Shown here: piece by piece, positions 1 to 7,564 of the stretch
How positions within the stretch are numbered: the first letter of the stretch is position 1
How the letters are laid out: each line of letters starts with the position of its first letter
Assembly: GCF_947259345.1 (NCBI RefSeq)
Contig: NZ_CAMYLS010000027.1
Coordinates: forward strand, 186,001-250,000
Origin: an uncultured Maricaulis sp.
GTDB lineage: Bacteria > Pseudomonadota > Alphaproteobacteria > Caulobacterales > Maricaulaceae
Length of the DNA stretch: 64,000 bases
Direction of reading: 5' to 3'
Translations under genes and position numbers: made by a program
The notes under the pieces: generated by a model
Seen by the model: only the letters and a program-made list of their open reading frames with translations
Databases searched by the model: none
What the model was told of the DNA's origin: nothing

Positions 1-72
1 ATAGTATCGGATCGTCTCGATGTTGCAGTCCAACAGCTTCGCGACGGTGCCTCGTTTAAGCGGTCCCTTCAT
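1..72 (-). CDS. MerR-family regulator, N-terminal fragment cut by window start
   Basis: Only the first 24 codons lie in the window. They read as the start of a MerR-type winged-helix domain, with the typical IETIRYY stretch at the end of the visible part. The ATG at 72-70 is the first start after an in-frame-free leader. The gene is divergent from the MerT-like gene at 143, and a MerR-type operator lies between them, so it is probably the metal-responsive activator/repressor of that cluster. Which metal it senses cannot be told because the metal-binding C-terminus is outside the window. Confidence 0.8.
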   Translation of the reverse strand, partial: MKGPLKRGTVAKLLDCNIETIRYY

Positions 73-102
73 CGGGTCAACCTGTCCCCATGCAAATTTC
101 TC

Positions 103-133
103 TTGATCCTGCAGTTACTACAGGGACTACCAT
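103..133 (+). promoter_or_regulatory. MerR-type promoter/operator (19-bp spacer)
   Basis: TTGATC at 103-108 and TACCAT at 128-133 are separated by 19 bp, the over-long spacer typical of MerR-regulated promoters. A 17-bp dyad, CCTGCAGTTACTACAGG at 108-124, fills the spacer. It resembles PbrR/CadR-like and mer operators. Transcription would start near 140, only a few bases before the ATG at 143, so the message may be leaderless. Confidence 0.75.
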
Positions 134-142
134 TCTGCAGTT

Positions 143-505
143 ATGAGATCGACCCAGAAAAACCTTATCCCTTCATCCTTCGTATCTGGCAGCGGGGCAG
201 TCAGCGGCTTTCTCGCTTTTGTCGGCGCGTCCTGCTGCGTGGTTCCGATCTTACTAGTTCAACTTGGTGTCGCCTCCGGCTTGGTTGCAAAGCTCGGTTT
301 CTTTGCACGCTGGCAGGATTGGTTCGCTTGGGGGGCGACCGGCATGCTCGCGTTCTCGCTGACGCTGGCGTTGTGGCGCGGAAGCCCGGGCCGGATATTC
401 TGGATATGGTGGATTGTTGGCGCGGTATTTCTCGCCGTGTCGCTCATCCTGCCGAACTACGAGATGCGATTGCAAAGCTGGTTATTGGACTGGCTCCGAG
501 CTTGA
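143..505 (+). CDS. MerT-like mercuric/heavy-metal transport protein
   Basis: 120-residue inner-membrane protein with three predicted membrane segments (about residues 20-45, 58-78 and 87-107). The first carries a vicinal Cys-Cys pair (ASCCVVP, near residues 30-31), as in MerT, where it accepts Hg(II) from periplasmic MerP. The second, cytoplasmic Cys pair of classical MerT is not visible, so this may be a MerT variant or work with the Cys-rich protein at 1039. It follows a MerR-type promoter and is almost contiguous with the next gene. The role in mercury uptake is inferred from the Cys pair and the context; substrate specificity is unproven. Confidence 0.7.
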   Translation: MRSTQKNLIPSSFVSGSGAVSGFLAFVGASCCVVPILLVQLGVASGLVAKLGFFARWQDWFAWGATGMLAFSLTLALWRGSPGRIFWIWWIVGAVFLAVSLILPNYEMRLQSWLLDWLRA

Positions 506-506
506 T

Positions 507-1046
507 ATGGCCAAACCTTCGCCGACCTATCAGTTTCGCGACGGAGGAACTATACCGCCGCCCGGGCCTATCGGTCGTCTCTCACGCCTGATTTTCGGCG
601 CAGGCGCAATCTATTGGGCGGCCCAATTGTTTCGCTTCGGCGAGATGGATGCCTTGACCAATGCATGGGTGATCGGGTTCACGGCGTTTGCTGTCCACTT
701 GGCCCCATACACGCTGAACATTGGACTGGGTTTTCGGCTAGGGCTTTGGCCTCGACTGCTGGCTACGGGCTTGTTGATCGGCGCCGCGGCTATCGGATGG
801 CAATCTTCCGGCGAGTGGATCAATTCACAGCTTTGGTCGACCACCTATTGGCTCAATACCTATGTCTATCTCCACCTTGGTGGTTCATTTTTCCTGGCTG
901 CTCTCTTCGGAACGCCCGGCTGCGAAATGCGCGCAATACCGATATTGATTGGCCGGATAGCAGGGCGTGAAACCCGCGATCACGAATGTCCCGGGCCGAT
1001 TGGTGCAATTGATCAATGGGAGCGTTCCTTAAAGTCCGATGGTTGA
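507..1046 (+). CDS. Membrane protein of the mer-like cluster, function unknown
   Basis: 179 residues starting at the ATG at 507, one base after the MerT-like gene stops. There are about four hydrophobic segments (roughly residues 25-42, 50-68, 75-95 and 115-140), followed by a cytoplasmic-looking tail with two cysteines (GTPGCEMRA and HECPGP). The 3' end overlaps the GDCCVxC gene by 8 bases, which suggests translational coupling. I do not recognise a named family. Position between a MerT-like and a GDCCVxC protein suggests a part in heavy-metal handling, but nothing in the sequence shows the reaction. Confidence 0.65.
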   Translation: MAKPSPTYQFRDGGTIPPPGPIGRLSRLIFGAGAIYWAAQLFRFGEMDALTNAWVIGFTAFAVHLAPYTLNIGLGFRLGLWPRLLATGLLIGAAAIGWQSSGEWINSQLWSTTYWLNTYVYLHLGGSFFLAALFGTPGCEMRAIPILIGRIAGRETRDHECPGPIGAIDQWERSLKSDG

Positions 1047-1290
1047 TATCCAACTCAAATCAACACTCACCTGTCCCCATTGTGGCAGCATACACGCCAA
1101 TTTGGAGATGCCGACGAACGCCTGCCAGTACTTCTGGGACTGTCCGTCATGCAGCACGCTGCTGAAACCGAAGCCGGGCGATTGCTGCGTCTTCTGCTCC
1201 TTTGGAACCGTACCGTGCCCGCCTATTCAGGAGGGCGATGCGTGCTGTGCAGCAGGGTGGCCTCCCCGCGCTCGTCGGCTTGGGTGTTAG
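1039..1290 (+). CDS. GDCCVxC-domain protein of mercury resistance loci
   Basis: 83 residues. It opens with a CPHC pair, then CPSC, and then the signature GDCCVFC followed by CPPIQ, which defines the GDCCVxC family found in mer-type clusters; some relatives carry selenocysteine at one of these positions, here all are Cys. The many thiols suggest metal binding, perhaps as a MerP/MerE-like carrier. The tail after CPPIQ (another CC pair plus an Arg-rich end) looks a little longer than usual and runs into non-coding sequence. No merA follows; if present it must lie outside the window. Confidence 0.75.
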   Translation: MVDIQLKSTLTCPHCGSIHANLEMPTNACQYFWDCPSCSTLLKPKPGDCCVFCSFGTVPCPPIQEGDACCAAGWPPRARRLGC

Positions 1291-1579
1291 AGTACGGCAC
1301 ATCATGCGCTTTGTGCGGTGAACCGGACAATTCAGACATCCGCCGAATACAGAACTCAGCCGACAGGTTATGACCCCTCCTAAGCCAAAGCGGATGCTAG
1401 GTGTTGGCAAGAAGTCAATGCGGCCAAATGATCGTACAGCAGATCAGGGCTGTCGACCTTGTCGTGGCCCTTTTGAACACACAAACGATCCACTTGGATC
1501 ATGAACCCCGACGCTTTCCAGCTTGGTTTGTCCAAGCTTCTTGGACTTTGTCCAACGACTTGTGACGTCCAACAAAAAA
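1291..1579. other. Intergenic tail between metal-resistance genes and tRNA-Arg
   Basis: About 290 bases with no convincing gene. The stretch 1510-1575 contains repeated TTGTCCAA/CTTGGAC-like words, which could be residual recombination-site sequence near the tRNA 3' end. No integrase gene or duplicated tRNA end is visible in the window. Confidence 0.5.
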
Positions 1580-1656
1580 TGGCGCACCCAAGAGGATTCG
1601 AACCTCTGACCTCTGCCTTCGGAGGGCAGCGCTCTATCCAGCTGAGCTATGGGTGC
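1580..1656 (-). tRNA. tRNA-Arg (anticodon CCG)
   Basis: 77-nt cloverleaf read on the minus strand, with a 7-bp acceptor stem (GCACCCA/TGGGTGC), anticodon loop CTCCGAA giving CCG, a TTCGAAT T-loop and an encoded CCA at 1582-1580. Its 3' end faces the mer-like cluster, a common arrangement for elements integrated at a tRNA gene. Confidence 0.96.
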
Positions 1657-1751
1657 GTCGAAGGCGAAGCCATAGCCGATGCGGGTAAGGTGCGCAACGC
1701 GGCTTTGCGCCTGATGGTCAGCGCGTGTGGCTCGATGGCCGCGCCCGTGCT

Positions 1752-2162
1752 TCAGCCATCACCCGGGGTCTGGCGTTTTACGAAAATCGCGTAGGCGACC
1801 CGGCCCAGTCCGGCGATCAGGGCGATGATGACGGCCACCATCGACAGTGTGTTGGCCATTTCGAGCGGGGCCAGCAGCCAGGCGCCGGCATGGATGAGTC
1901 CGCCAATCACCAGGGCCAGGCCGAAGAAGCGCTGCGCCGCCATCAAGCCCGGCTTGCTATCGCAGGCGGGATCGGCGTTTCGCGGACGCTTGCCGGTGGC
2001 ATTGCCAAACAGGACCAGAATCAACCCGATCATGACCTGGGTCACGCGATCCGGCATGTCCGGCCCGACCCAGTTGAAATCGGCGAGAAGCGACATGCCA
2101 TAAGCCGTCGCCAGAAGAATGGCGGCGAGGGCGAGTGAACCCTTCAGCGAGCGCGTGATCAT
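1752..2162 (-). CDS. SdpI-like four-helix membrane protein
   Basis: 136 residues with four hydrophobic helices and a [15 protein letters not shown] stretch resembling the GN(Y/F)xPK region of SdpI-family proteins. The preferred ATG at 2162 has AAGGAA six bases upstream. An alternative ATG at 2177 overlaps the regulator's stop as ATGA. Genes of this family commonly sit after an SdpR/ArsR-type repressor, as here. In Bacillus SdpI gives immunity to a secreted toxin and controls SdpR; that role is not shown for this protein. Confidence 0.6.
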   Translation of the reverse strand: MITRSLKGSLALAAILLATAYGMSLLADFNWVGPDMPDRVTQVMIGLILVLFGNATGKRPRNADPACDSKPGLMAAQRFFGLALVIGGLIHAGAWLLAPLEMANTLSMVAVIIALIAGLGRVAYAIFVKRQTPGDG

Positions 2163-2173
2163 GGCATTTCCTT

Positions 2174-2464
2174 TCATTCCGGAGGGCTGACGGGCGGCAC
2201 GCCGGTACCAAGGCCGAACGCCCCGGCAAAGCCGAGCAGCGCCTCTTCCAGCACCGAGACATTGAGATGGTAGATGACTGACTTCCCGGCCTTTTCAGTC
2301 GAGACGAGTCCGGCCCCGCGCAGTACATTGAAATGGGCCGACATGGTTGGTCGCGAAACCGGGAAGGCGTCGGCCAGATCACCGGCCGACCGCGGGCCCG
2401 ACTTCAACAGGCGGAGCACTTCACGGCGGGTCGGGTCGGAGAGAGCCTTGAAAACATCATTCAT
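2174..2464 (-). CDS. ArsR/SdpR-family winged-helix transcriptional repressor
   Basis: 96 residues. The opening DVFKALSDPTRREVLRLL and the recognition-helix region SRPTMSAHFNVLRGAGLV are typical of small ArsR-family repressors. No ELCV-type metal-binding cysteines are visible, which fits the SdpR-like, non-metal branch. It is co-transcribed with the membrane protein at 1752 (ATGA contact). A strong sigma-70-like promoter overlapping a TTAGCTAA palindrome lies immediately upstream, so autorepression is likely. Confidence 0.85.
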   Translation of the reverse strand: MNDVFKALSDPTRREVLRLLKSGPRSAGDLADAFPVSRPTMSAHFNVLRGAGLVSTEKAGKSVIYHLNVSVLEEALLGFAGAFGLGTGVPPVSPPE

Positions 2465-2471
2465 GAAATGA

Positions 2472-2500
2472 TATTTAGCTAATCATCTAATTGATGTCAA
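2472..2500 (-). promoter_or_regulatory. Promoter of the arsR-sdpI-like operon with overlapping palindrome
   Basis: On the minus strand, TTGACA (2500-2495) and TAAATA (2477-2472) are separated by 17 bp. The palindrome TTAGCTAA overlaps the -10 box and is a plausible repressor site. A start site about 7 bases after the -10 would be at or next to the ATG (2464), so the message is probably leaderless. Confidence 0.7.
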
Positions 2501-2561
2501 GCCCTGCTCTCGCGCAATCGCCCCGGACGAAGCCGGGGCGCGGTAGCGACACGCGATAGGG

Positions 2562-2945
2562 TCAGGCTAGGCCGGTGCCGCCGACCTCGTCGGCGCCATC
2601 ATCCATATCACCGGAGTTGCGCCGGCCACCGAGATCGTCGCCATCACTGTCATCGCGGCGGCGGCGGCCGTCCTTGGCCTGGGAGTAGCCGGTCAGGCCT
2701 ACCCCCCAGTCGCGGTCGAAACCGTCGACCCCGCGATTGCGGAAATGGACTTTCCGTCCCGGCCGCATCAGCCAGCCATAAAGCCAGATCGCCGCGATCG
2801 CACTGGCGAGAATGAGGATGACGGCAAAGCCGGCACCCATTTCACCTTGCGGCTGCAGGAAGACGCCAAAGAACCAGGCCAGGGCGACAAAAAACGGGGC
2901 GCTCACCGAGATGGCGAAAAACTTCCGGATATAATGCGTGCGCAT
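2562..2945 (-). CDS. Small two-helix membrane protein, unknown function
   Basis: 127 residues from the ATG at 2945, which has GGGAGG upstream; an open frame reaches 3026 but without a better start. Two membrane segments (about residues 9-30 and 38-60) are followed by a polar tail rich in Asp, Arg and Gly. No domain is recognised. It is downstream of the ABC ATPase in the same orientation, about 150 bases away, so a link to transport is possible but unsupported. Confidence 0.6.
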   Translation of the reverse strand: MRTHYIRKFFAISVSAPFFVALAWFFGVFLQPQGEMGAGFAVILILASAIAAIWLYGWLMRPGRKVHFRNRGVDGFDRDWGVGLTGYSQAKDGRRRRDDSDGDDLGGRRNSGDMDDGADEVGGTGLA

Positions 2946-3092
2946 GCGAGCCTCCCTGTTAGTCCTGCTGGTTGATTGCTGATCTGCGGCCCTCCTTCGG
3001 CCGCCATCACAATGGGCCGCAATCATGCCGAAAAAGGGGCAGGTCTGGCGGGATGGTCGCGACGGGAGTCCCCGCAGACGCGCGCGCGTGCA

Positions 3093-4052
3093 TCAGGCAT
3101 CCTGGCGGTTATAGGTGAGGGCAAGGAAGACATCTTCCAGATCAGCTTCCTCGGTGCGCAAATCCTCGATCCGGCCCCCGGCGGCGCGAAACTTCTCGAT
3201 CATCTCGGCAACCGATTGCTGGCCATAGCGATAGGTGATGGCCAGTGCCCCGTCAGAACGGATCTCGGCGTCATACTCGGACAGCTCCGTCGGCACGGCG
3301 CTGAGAGCCTCGGCGGGCTCGATGACCAGGGTCTTGGAATCCATCCGCTTGAGCAGGGTTTCCTTTGGTTCGCAGGCGATCACCTGACCATGATCGATAA
3401 TGGCGATCTGGTCACAGAGCTCCTGGGCTTCCTCGAGATAATGCGTGGTCAGGACAATCGTCGTGCCGCGCGCATGCAGTTCGCGGACATAGTCCCAGAG
3501 CTGGCGGCGAAGCTCGATATCGACCCCCGCCGTCGGTTCGTCGAGCACCAGGATGGGCGGGGTGTGGACCATGGCCTTGGCGACCAGGAGGCGGCGCTTC
3601 ATGCCGCCGGAGAGCTGGCGTACATAGGCATTGCGCTTGTCGGACAGGCCGACCGCCTCGAGCAATTCATCCGTCTTGCGCTCGGCCTTGGGCACGCCAT
3701 AGAAGCCCGCCATCAACTCCAGCGTCTCATGCGGCGTGAAGAAGACGTCCATGTTGATTTCCTGCGGCACCACCCCGATGGCGGCGCGCGCGGCGCGACT
3801 GTCCTGGTCGACATCAATGCCCCAGGTCTTCGCGGTCCCGCCGGACTTCTTCACCAGTCCCGCGAAAATATTGATGAAGGTCGACTTGCCGGCCCCATTG
3901 GGTCCGAGGAGACCGAAGATCGATCCGCGCGGCACTTTCAGGTCGATCCCCTTCAGCGCGACTTTCGGCTCGGCGAGCTTGGAACCGCGATAGGTCTTCT
4001 TCAGGCCGGTGGCCTCGAGCGCGAAATCAGGAAGGGAGGAGCTGTCGGACAT
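3093..4052 (-). CDS. ABC transporter ATP-binding protein (exporter type, YadG/CcmA-like)
   Basis: 319 residues. Walker A (GPNGAGKST, about residues 50-58), Q-loop (GVVPQE), signature (LSGGMKRR), Walker B with LVLDEPTAGVD, and the H-loop (LTTHY) are all present, followed by an approximately 90-residue C-terminal extension as in drug/polysaccharide exporter ATPases. The ATG at 4052 is chosen over the upstream start at 4082. No permease gene is adjacent; the partner must be encoded elsewhere. The closest architecture is the YadG type, but the substrate is unknown. Confidence 0.85.
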   Translation of the reverse strand: MSDSSSLPDFALEATGLKKTYRGSKLAEPKVALKGIDLKVPRGSIFGLLGPNGAGKSTFINIFAGLVKKSGGTAKTWGIDVDQDSRAARAAIGVVPQEINMDVFFTPHETLELMAGFYGVPKAERKTDELLEAVGLSDKRNAYVRQLSGGMKRRLLVAKAMVHTPPILVLDEPTAGVDIELRRQLWDYVRELHARGTTIVLTTHYLEEAQELCDQIAIIDHGQVIACEPKETLLKRMDSKTLVIEPAEALSAVPTELSEYDAEIRSDGALAITYRYGQQSVAEMIEKFRAAGGRIEDLRTEEADLEDVFLALTYNRQDA

Positions 4053-4143
4053 GTCGCCTCGGAATTGACGGATGAGGGCCAAAGGCCATAACTAGGCTCC
4101 ACACTTAGGGATCGTCATTCATCCTGTCCATGAGGGCTTGTCC

Positions 4144-4341
4144 ATGGCCGACGCCGCCAATTCCGTACCGCCGTCCGAAATCATTGTCACCGACCAGCAC
4201 CGCATGGCCTGCGATGGCGGCGATGGCGCATTGGGACATCCGCGCGTTTATCTGGAAATGGGCCAGGATGATTTCGTCGAATGCCCCTATTGCGACCGCC
4301 GCTTTGTGCGGGCCGGCTCGTCCGAAGACCCCAAGGCCTGA
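4144..4341 (+). CDS. zf-CHCC zinc-finger protein (NDUFS6-like)
   Basis: 65 residues from the ATG at 4144, with GAGGG seven bases upstream. The C-(x9-10)-H-(x~12)-CxxC arrangement (ACDG, GHPRV, CPYC) is the zf-CHCC signature shared with the mitochondrial complex I subunit NDUFS6. In alphaproteobacteria the family is small, cytoplasmic and linked to respiratory complex I. Divergent from the ABC ATPase, about 90 bases away. Confidence 0.8.
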   Translation: MADAANSVPPSEIIVTDQHRMACDGGDGALGHPRVYLEMGQDDFVECPYCDRRFVRAGSSEDPKA

Positions 4342-4392
4342 CGCACCGCGCCAGACTGACGGGTCAAATGCAGGCGGCTGGGGAGGCGCATT

Positions 4393-5925
4393 GTGGCTGA
4401 CACCGGAACACCGCCGCCCGCCAGGCGCGGCAAATCCACCTCGCAAGTCATCGGGCTCTTGGTCGGGATCGCCCTCGCCGTTCTGTTGCAAGTCCTGCCG
4501 CTGCCCGAAGGGCTGAGCCGCGAAGCCTGGCTGCTCGCCTCCCTCGCCCTGATGATGGCGGTCTGGTGGGCCACAGAAGCCATTCCAATCGCGGCCACGG
4601 CGCTGATCCCGATGGCGCTTTTCCCCTTGCTGGGCATCACTTCGACCGGTGCCGCGACCGGCCCCTATGCCAGCCCGATCGTGATGCTGCTCCTGGGTGG
4701 CTTTATCGTCGCCCTGTCGATCGAGCGCTGGAATCTGCACACACGGATCGCGCTCAATATCGTCAGCGGTTTCGGCGGAAGACCGGCCGCCCTCATTCTC
4801 GGCTTCATGCTGGCCTCGGCGCTCCTGTCGATGTGGATTTCCAATACGGCGACTACGCTGATGATGATCCCGATCGCCCTGCGTGTGGCCCAGGAAGTCG
4901 AGCGCGAGGGCGTCAGTTCGAGATTCTTCGCCCCGGCCCTGGCCCTTGGCGTCGCCTACGCGGCCTCGATCGGCGGTATGGCGACGCCGGTCGGCACGCC
5001 GACCAATCTGATCGGCATCGGTTATCTGCAAAACGAGTTCGACATCGCGATCGATTTCGCGACCTGGATGGGGATGGGACTGCCCATTGTCGCCCTTTTG
5101 ATCCCCGTCGCCTGGCTCATTCTCACCCGCCTCGCCTTTGATCTGAAGGGTGGCGGTGACAGCGTTGCAGCGAAAGACCTCGTTCGCACCGAGCTCGCCC
5201 GACTGGGCTCCATGACCCGGCCGGAATGGCGTGTCGCCCTCCTGTTCGGAACGGTCGCCATCCTGTGGATGGGCCGGGTCCTGCCCGGCGAACTGATCGG
5301 CCAACCCGGCACGGAGTGGGGCTGGAACCCGCTTCTGGCCTGGCTCGGTACCACACTCGACCTGCCCGTCACCCTCGCCCTCGGCAATACCCAGATCGCG
5401 GTCATGGGGGCGCTGGCCACCTTCCTCGTGCCGGCCGGTGATCGCGGCGAACGTCAGGGTGAAATGCTGATGGATTGGGAAGGCCTTGCCCGCCTGCCCT
5501 GGAATGTCGTCATCCTGTTCGGCGGTGGACTCTCACTGGCCGCCGCCCTCTCCTCCACGGGACTGGCCGACTGGCTGGGCGGACAGATGGGCTTCCTCGC
5601 CGACATGCCGGTGCCGGTCCTCCTGCTGATCTTTGTGGCCTTGGTCGTCTTCCTCACCGAGCTGACCTCGAATGTCGCCACGACAACCGCCTTCCTGCCC
5701 GTGCTCGGCGTGATCGCGCTTGAGGCGGGTGTGGAACCGGAGACCCTGGTCGTCCCGGTCGCCATTGCCGCCTCGACCGCCTTCATGCTGCCTGTCGCAA
5801 CCGCCCCGAACGCCATCGTCTATGCCTCCGGTGCCGTGACCCAATTGCAGATGATGAAGGCCGGGGTGCGCATCAATCTGGCGGCCATCGCCATCATCAC
5901 CGGGATTTTCGTGCTCTTCGGCTAA
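4393..5925 (+). CDS. DASS (SLC13) family sodium:dicarboxylate symporter
   Basis: 510-residue polytopic inner-membrane protein. It carries the two internally repeated SNT-type substrate/sodium motifs of the divalent anion:Na+ symporter family: SNTATT near residue 155 and SNVATTTAFLP near residue 427. Full length for the family. The start is GTG at 4393 with GGGAGG about seven bases upstream. It presumably imports C4-dicarboxylates or related anions; exact substrate unknown. Monocistronic by spacing, although it follows the zinc-finger gene by 51 bases. Confidence 0.88.
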   Translation: MADTGTPPPARRGKSTSQVIGLLVGIALAVLLQVLPLPEGLSREAWLLASLALMMAVWWATEAIPIAATALIPMALFPLLGITSTGAATGPYASPIVMLLLGGFIVALSIERWNLHTRIALNIVSGFGGRPAALILGFMLASALLSMWISNTATTLMMIPIALRVAQEVEREGVSSRFFAPALALGVAYAASIGGMATPVGTPTNLIGIGYLQNEFDIAIDFATWMGMGLPIVALLIPVAWLILTRLAFDLKGGGDSVAAKDLVRTELARLGSMTRPEWRVALLFGTVAILWMGRVLPGELIGQPGTEWGWNPLLAWLGTTLDLPVTLALGNTQIAVMGALATFLVPAGDRGERQGEMLMDWEGLARLPWNVVILFGGGLSLAAALSSTGLADWLGGQMGFLADMPVPVLLLIFVALVVFLTELTSNVATTTAFLPVLGVIALEAGVEPETLVVPVAIAASTAFMLPVATAPNAIVYASGAVTQLQMMKAGVRINLAAIAIITGIFVLFG

Positions 5926-5975
5926 GCCGCGGCACCGAAATCGCCATGGCGCTGGCGCCTGGCGGAACGGGAGGG

Positions 5976-6044
5976 GAACGGGATGTCGGCCAATGCCGTC
6001 AACCGGTTTGATTTGAATAACGTGACATCGTCGACATCCCGTTC
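5976..6044. repeat. 13-bp perfect inverted repeat with 43-bp spacer
   Basis: GAACGGGATGTCG at 5976-5988 is matched by its exact reverse complement at 6032-6044. The sequence between is relatively AT-rich and non-coding. Could be a hairpin downstream of the DASS gene or a protein-binding dyad; no T-run follows, so it is not a standard terminator. Confidence 0.6.
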
Positions 6045-6295
6045 GCGGAGATTTCCCGGACGCTCTCGCCCCCGATTCCAATGCGCCAGGTAGATGGGGT
6101 CGGTCGTTTAGTGCCCCGCGACCTGATCGCACGCCCTGCCGGAGTGTCGGACTGTCATCCCCGACACGCGGACAGGCTCCGCTCGCTTCCGGGCACAAGT
6201 GACAGGGCCCGCGCCTCCCATCCCGAAAACCGACGGCATTATTGCCCGGGGGCAGAGGGGGGAGGATAAGTTTTGTGAGAATTTCCGCCCCACAC

Positions 6296-6403
6296 ACCGT
6301 CATCCCGGCGCAGGCCGGAACCCGGTCTGCGACGCAAGCTGTTGCCAGGATTGGCGAAACCGCATGTGCGAGACTGGGTCCTGACTTGCGTCAGGATGAC
6401 GGT
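6296..6403. repeat. REP/MITE-like intergenic palindrome
   Basis: The ends ACCGTCATCC (6296-6305) and GGATGACGGT (6394-6403) are exact inverted copies, and imperfect complementarity continues inward for about 35 bases per arm. GTCATCCCGGC-type ends are common in interspersed intergenic repeats of alphaproteobacteria. No coding capacity. Confidence 0.65.
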
Positions 6404-6463
6404 GTTGGGGGTGTCAGGCGAGGATAGGCAGATACGCGCCGTACCGGAGCGAGCAAAAAGCTC

Positions 6464-6967
6464 CTAATCGAAGGCGGCGTCAACCGGCCAGTCTTCGCTT
6501 TCAGTGCGCCAGAGGATTGAGGCGATCTTCCACTCACCATTGATCTTGAACAGGGTGATGAAATTGACCCCGATCAGGAAGACCTCGCCGGTCACGCCAT
6601 TGACGCCTTCATAGGCGGAGCGGGCATAGGCGATCTCGCCCCATTGGGTGATTTCGGTGCGGGTGGCGCGTTCGGTGAAGCCGTTCTCGACCAGCCACGG
6701 ACCGGAGCGCTCGATATAGTCATCCAGCGTAATGACCCGGCCGGCGCCATTTCCGTCCTCGCCCGGACCGACCGCTCCCATGGCAGCACCGTCCATATAG
6801 AGGTCACGCATGGCCTCGAAGTCGCGGGCCTGGCCGACCGGGCCGGAGATGACCGCGTAGAGCGCGTCGATCTGCGCTTCGATGGCGGCGGTTTCATCGG
6901 TCTGCGCGGTGGCGGGCGCGATGATGGCGGCGGACGCGGCCAATGCCGCGAGAAGTGTGCGTTTCAT
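6464..6967 (-). CDS. Secreted SnoaL/NTF2-like protein
   Basis: 167 residues with a clear signal peptide (MKRTLLAALAAS to ATAQ, cleavage near residue 21). The mature part is about 145 residues and fits an NTF2/SnoaL-like cone fold: an N-terminal helix with DFEAMRDLY, a DDYIER stretch and alternating beta-strands ending with GEWKIASILWR. Such periplasmic proteins often bind small ligands but no catalytic residues can be assigned. Same direction as the DUF1254/DUF1214 genes. Confidence 0.65.
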   Translation of the reverse strand: MKRTLLAALAASAAIIAPATAQTDETAAIEAQIDALYAVISGPVGQARDFEAMRDLYMDGAAMGAVGPGEDGNGAGRVITLDDYIERSGPWLVENGFTERATRTEITQWGEIAYARSAYEGVNGVTGEVFLIGVNFITLFKINGEWKIASILWRTESEDWPVDAAFD

Positions 6968-7024
6968 GGGGCTCCCCAGCTTTGATGCCGTGCGAGCGTC
7001 GCCAAGTCGCGCCTGGGAGGCAAG

Positions 7025-7564
7025 TTACTGTTCGGACATCCGGGAGCAGGTGAATGCCTGGCGCTCTGCTTCGGCGGCGGCGATATCCGTATTCGCGTCG
7101 ATGACGCGGCGATAGAGGATGAGGCCGGTTTGAGTGGGAGCCTCGAAGCTCCGATCGGTTTCTTCCGGGACGTTGGATGCCGAGCGCGCGAAAAGACGGA
7201 TTGAAGTGGTGGCGCTTCCGGCATCCCGATCGCTGATCGCCGCGAAATTATTCGTATTGGAATCGTAGAAACTCACCGAGGCGTAGTTTCCGTCTGCGGG
7301 CCAGGGCGCTTCGATGCGCAGCGGGCCGTCATTGAGATCGTAAAGGCAGACCGAATAGAGAATGTCCGGGCTGGCGCGGACAATGGTCTGGTTGTCGGCG
7401 GTAACAGGCGGGGCGTGGCGGACCCGTCCGGCCTCTCCGCCCAGCGTCTCGATCCGGTCCATGGCCCGCGACATGATCAGGCCGGGCATCACAGTCAGCG
7501 TGATGCCCGCTCCTATCGCCAGGCCGAGCACAAAGGGCAGGAAGGGCAGGCCGCGACGCGTCAT
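7025..7564 (-). CDS. DUF1254-family membrane-anchored protein
   Basis: 179 residues with an N-terminal membrane anchor (about residues 8-28) and a periplasmic domain including VRASPDILYSVCLYDLNDGPLRIEAP-like sequence typical of DUF1254, a family often fused or adjacent to DUF1214. It overlaps the DUF1214 gene by 4 bases (ATGA at 7561-7564), so the two are translated as a pair. The family's biochemical role is unknown. Confidence 0.7.
   Translation of the reverse strand: MTRRGLPFLPFVLGLAIGAGITLTVMPGLIMSRAMDRIETLGGEAGRVRHAPPVTADNQTIVRASPDILYSVCLYDLNDGPLRIEAPWPADGNYASVSFYDSNTNNFAAISDRDAGSATTSIRLFARSASNVPEETDRSFEAPTQTGLILYRRVIDANTDIAAAEAERQAFTCSRMSEQ

Larger units (their letters stand above)
5926..6463. 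other. Long intergenic region with several palindromic repeats
   Basis: 538 bases with no gene I can support. It holds a 13-bp inverted repeat (5976-5988/6032-6044), a short GTGTCGG/CCGACAC hairpin (6144-6167) and a 108-bp REP/MITE-like palindrome (6296-6403). It separates two convergently arranged genes. Confidence 0.6.

Noticed and set aside
1180-1215. Selenocysteine at the GDCCVxC motif
   Set aside because: The codons at the motif are all Cys (TGC/TGT); no in-frame TGA occurs there.
1379-1501. Possible 40-codon minus-strand ORF (begins MIQVDRLC)
   Set aside because: No ribosome site, no known family and close to the probable element boundary; not enough support for a gene.
4105-5304. 399-codon frame antisense to the DASS transporter
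   Set aside because: Overlaps a clear transporter gene and gives a low-complexity hydrophilic product.
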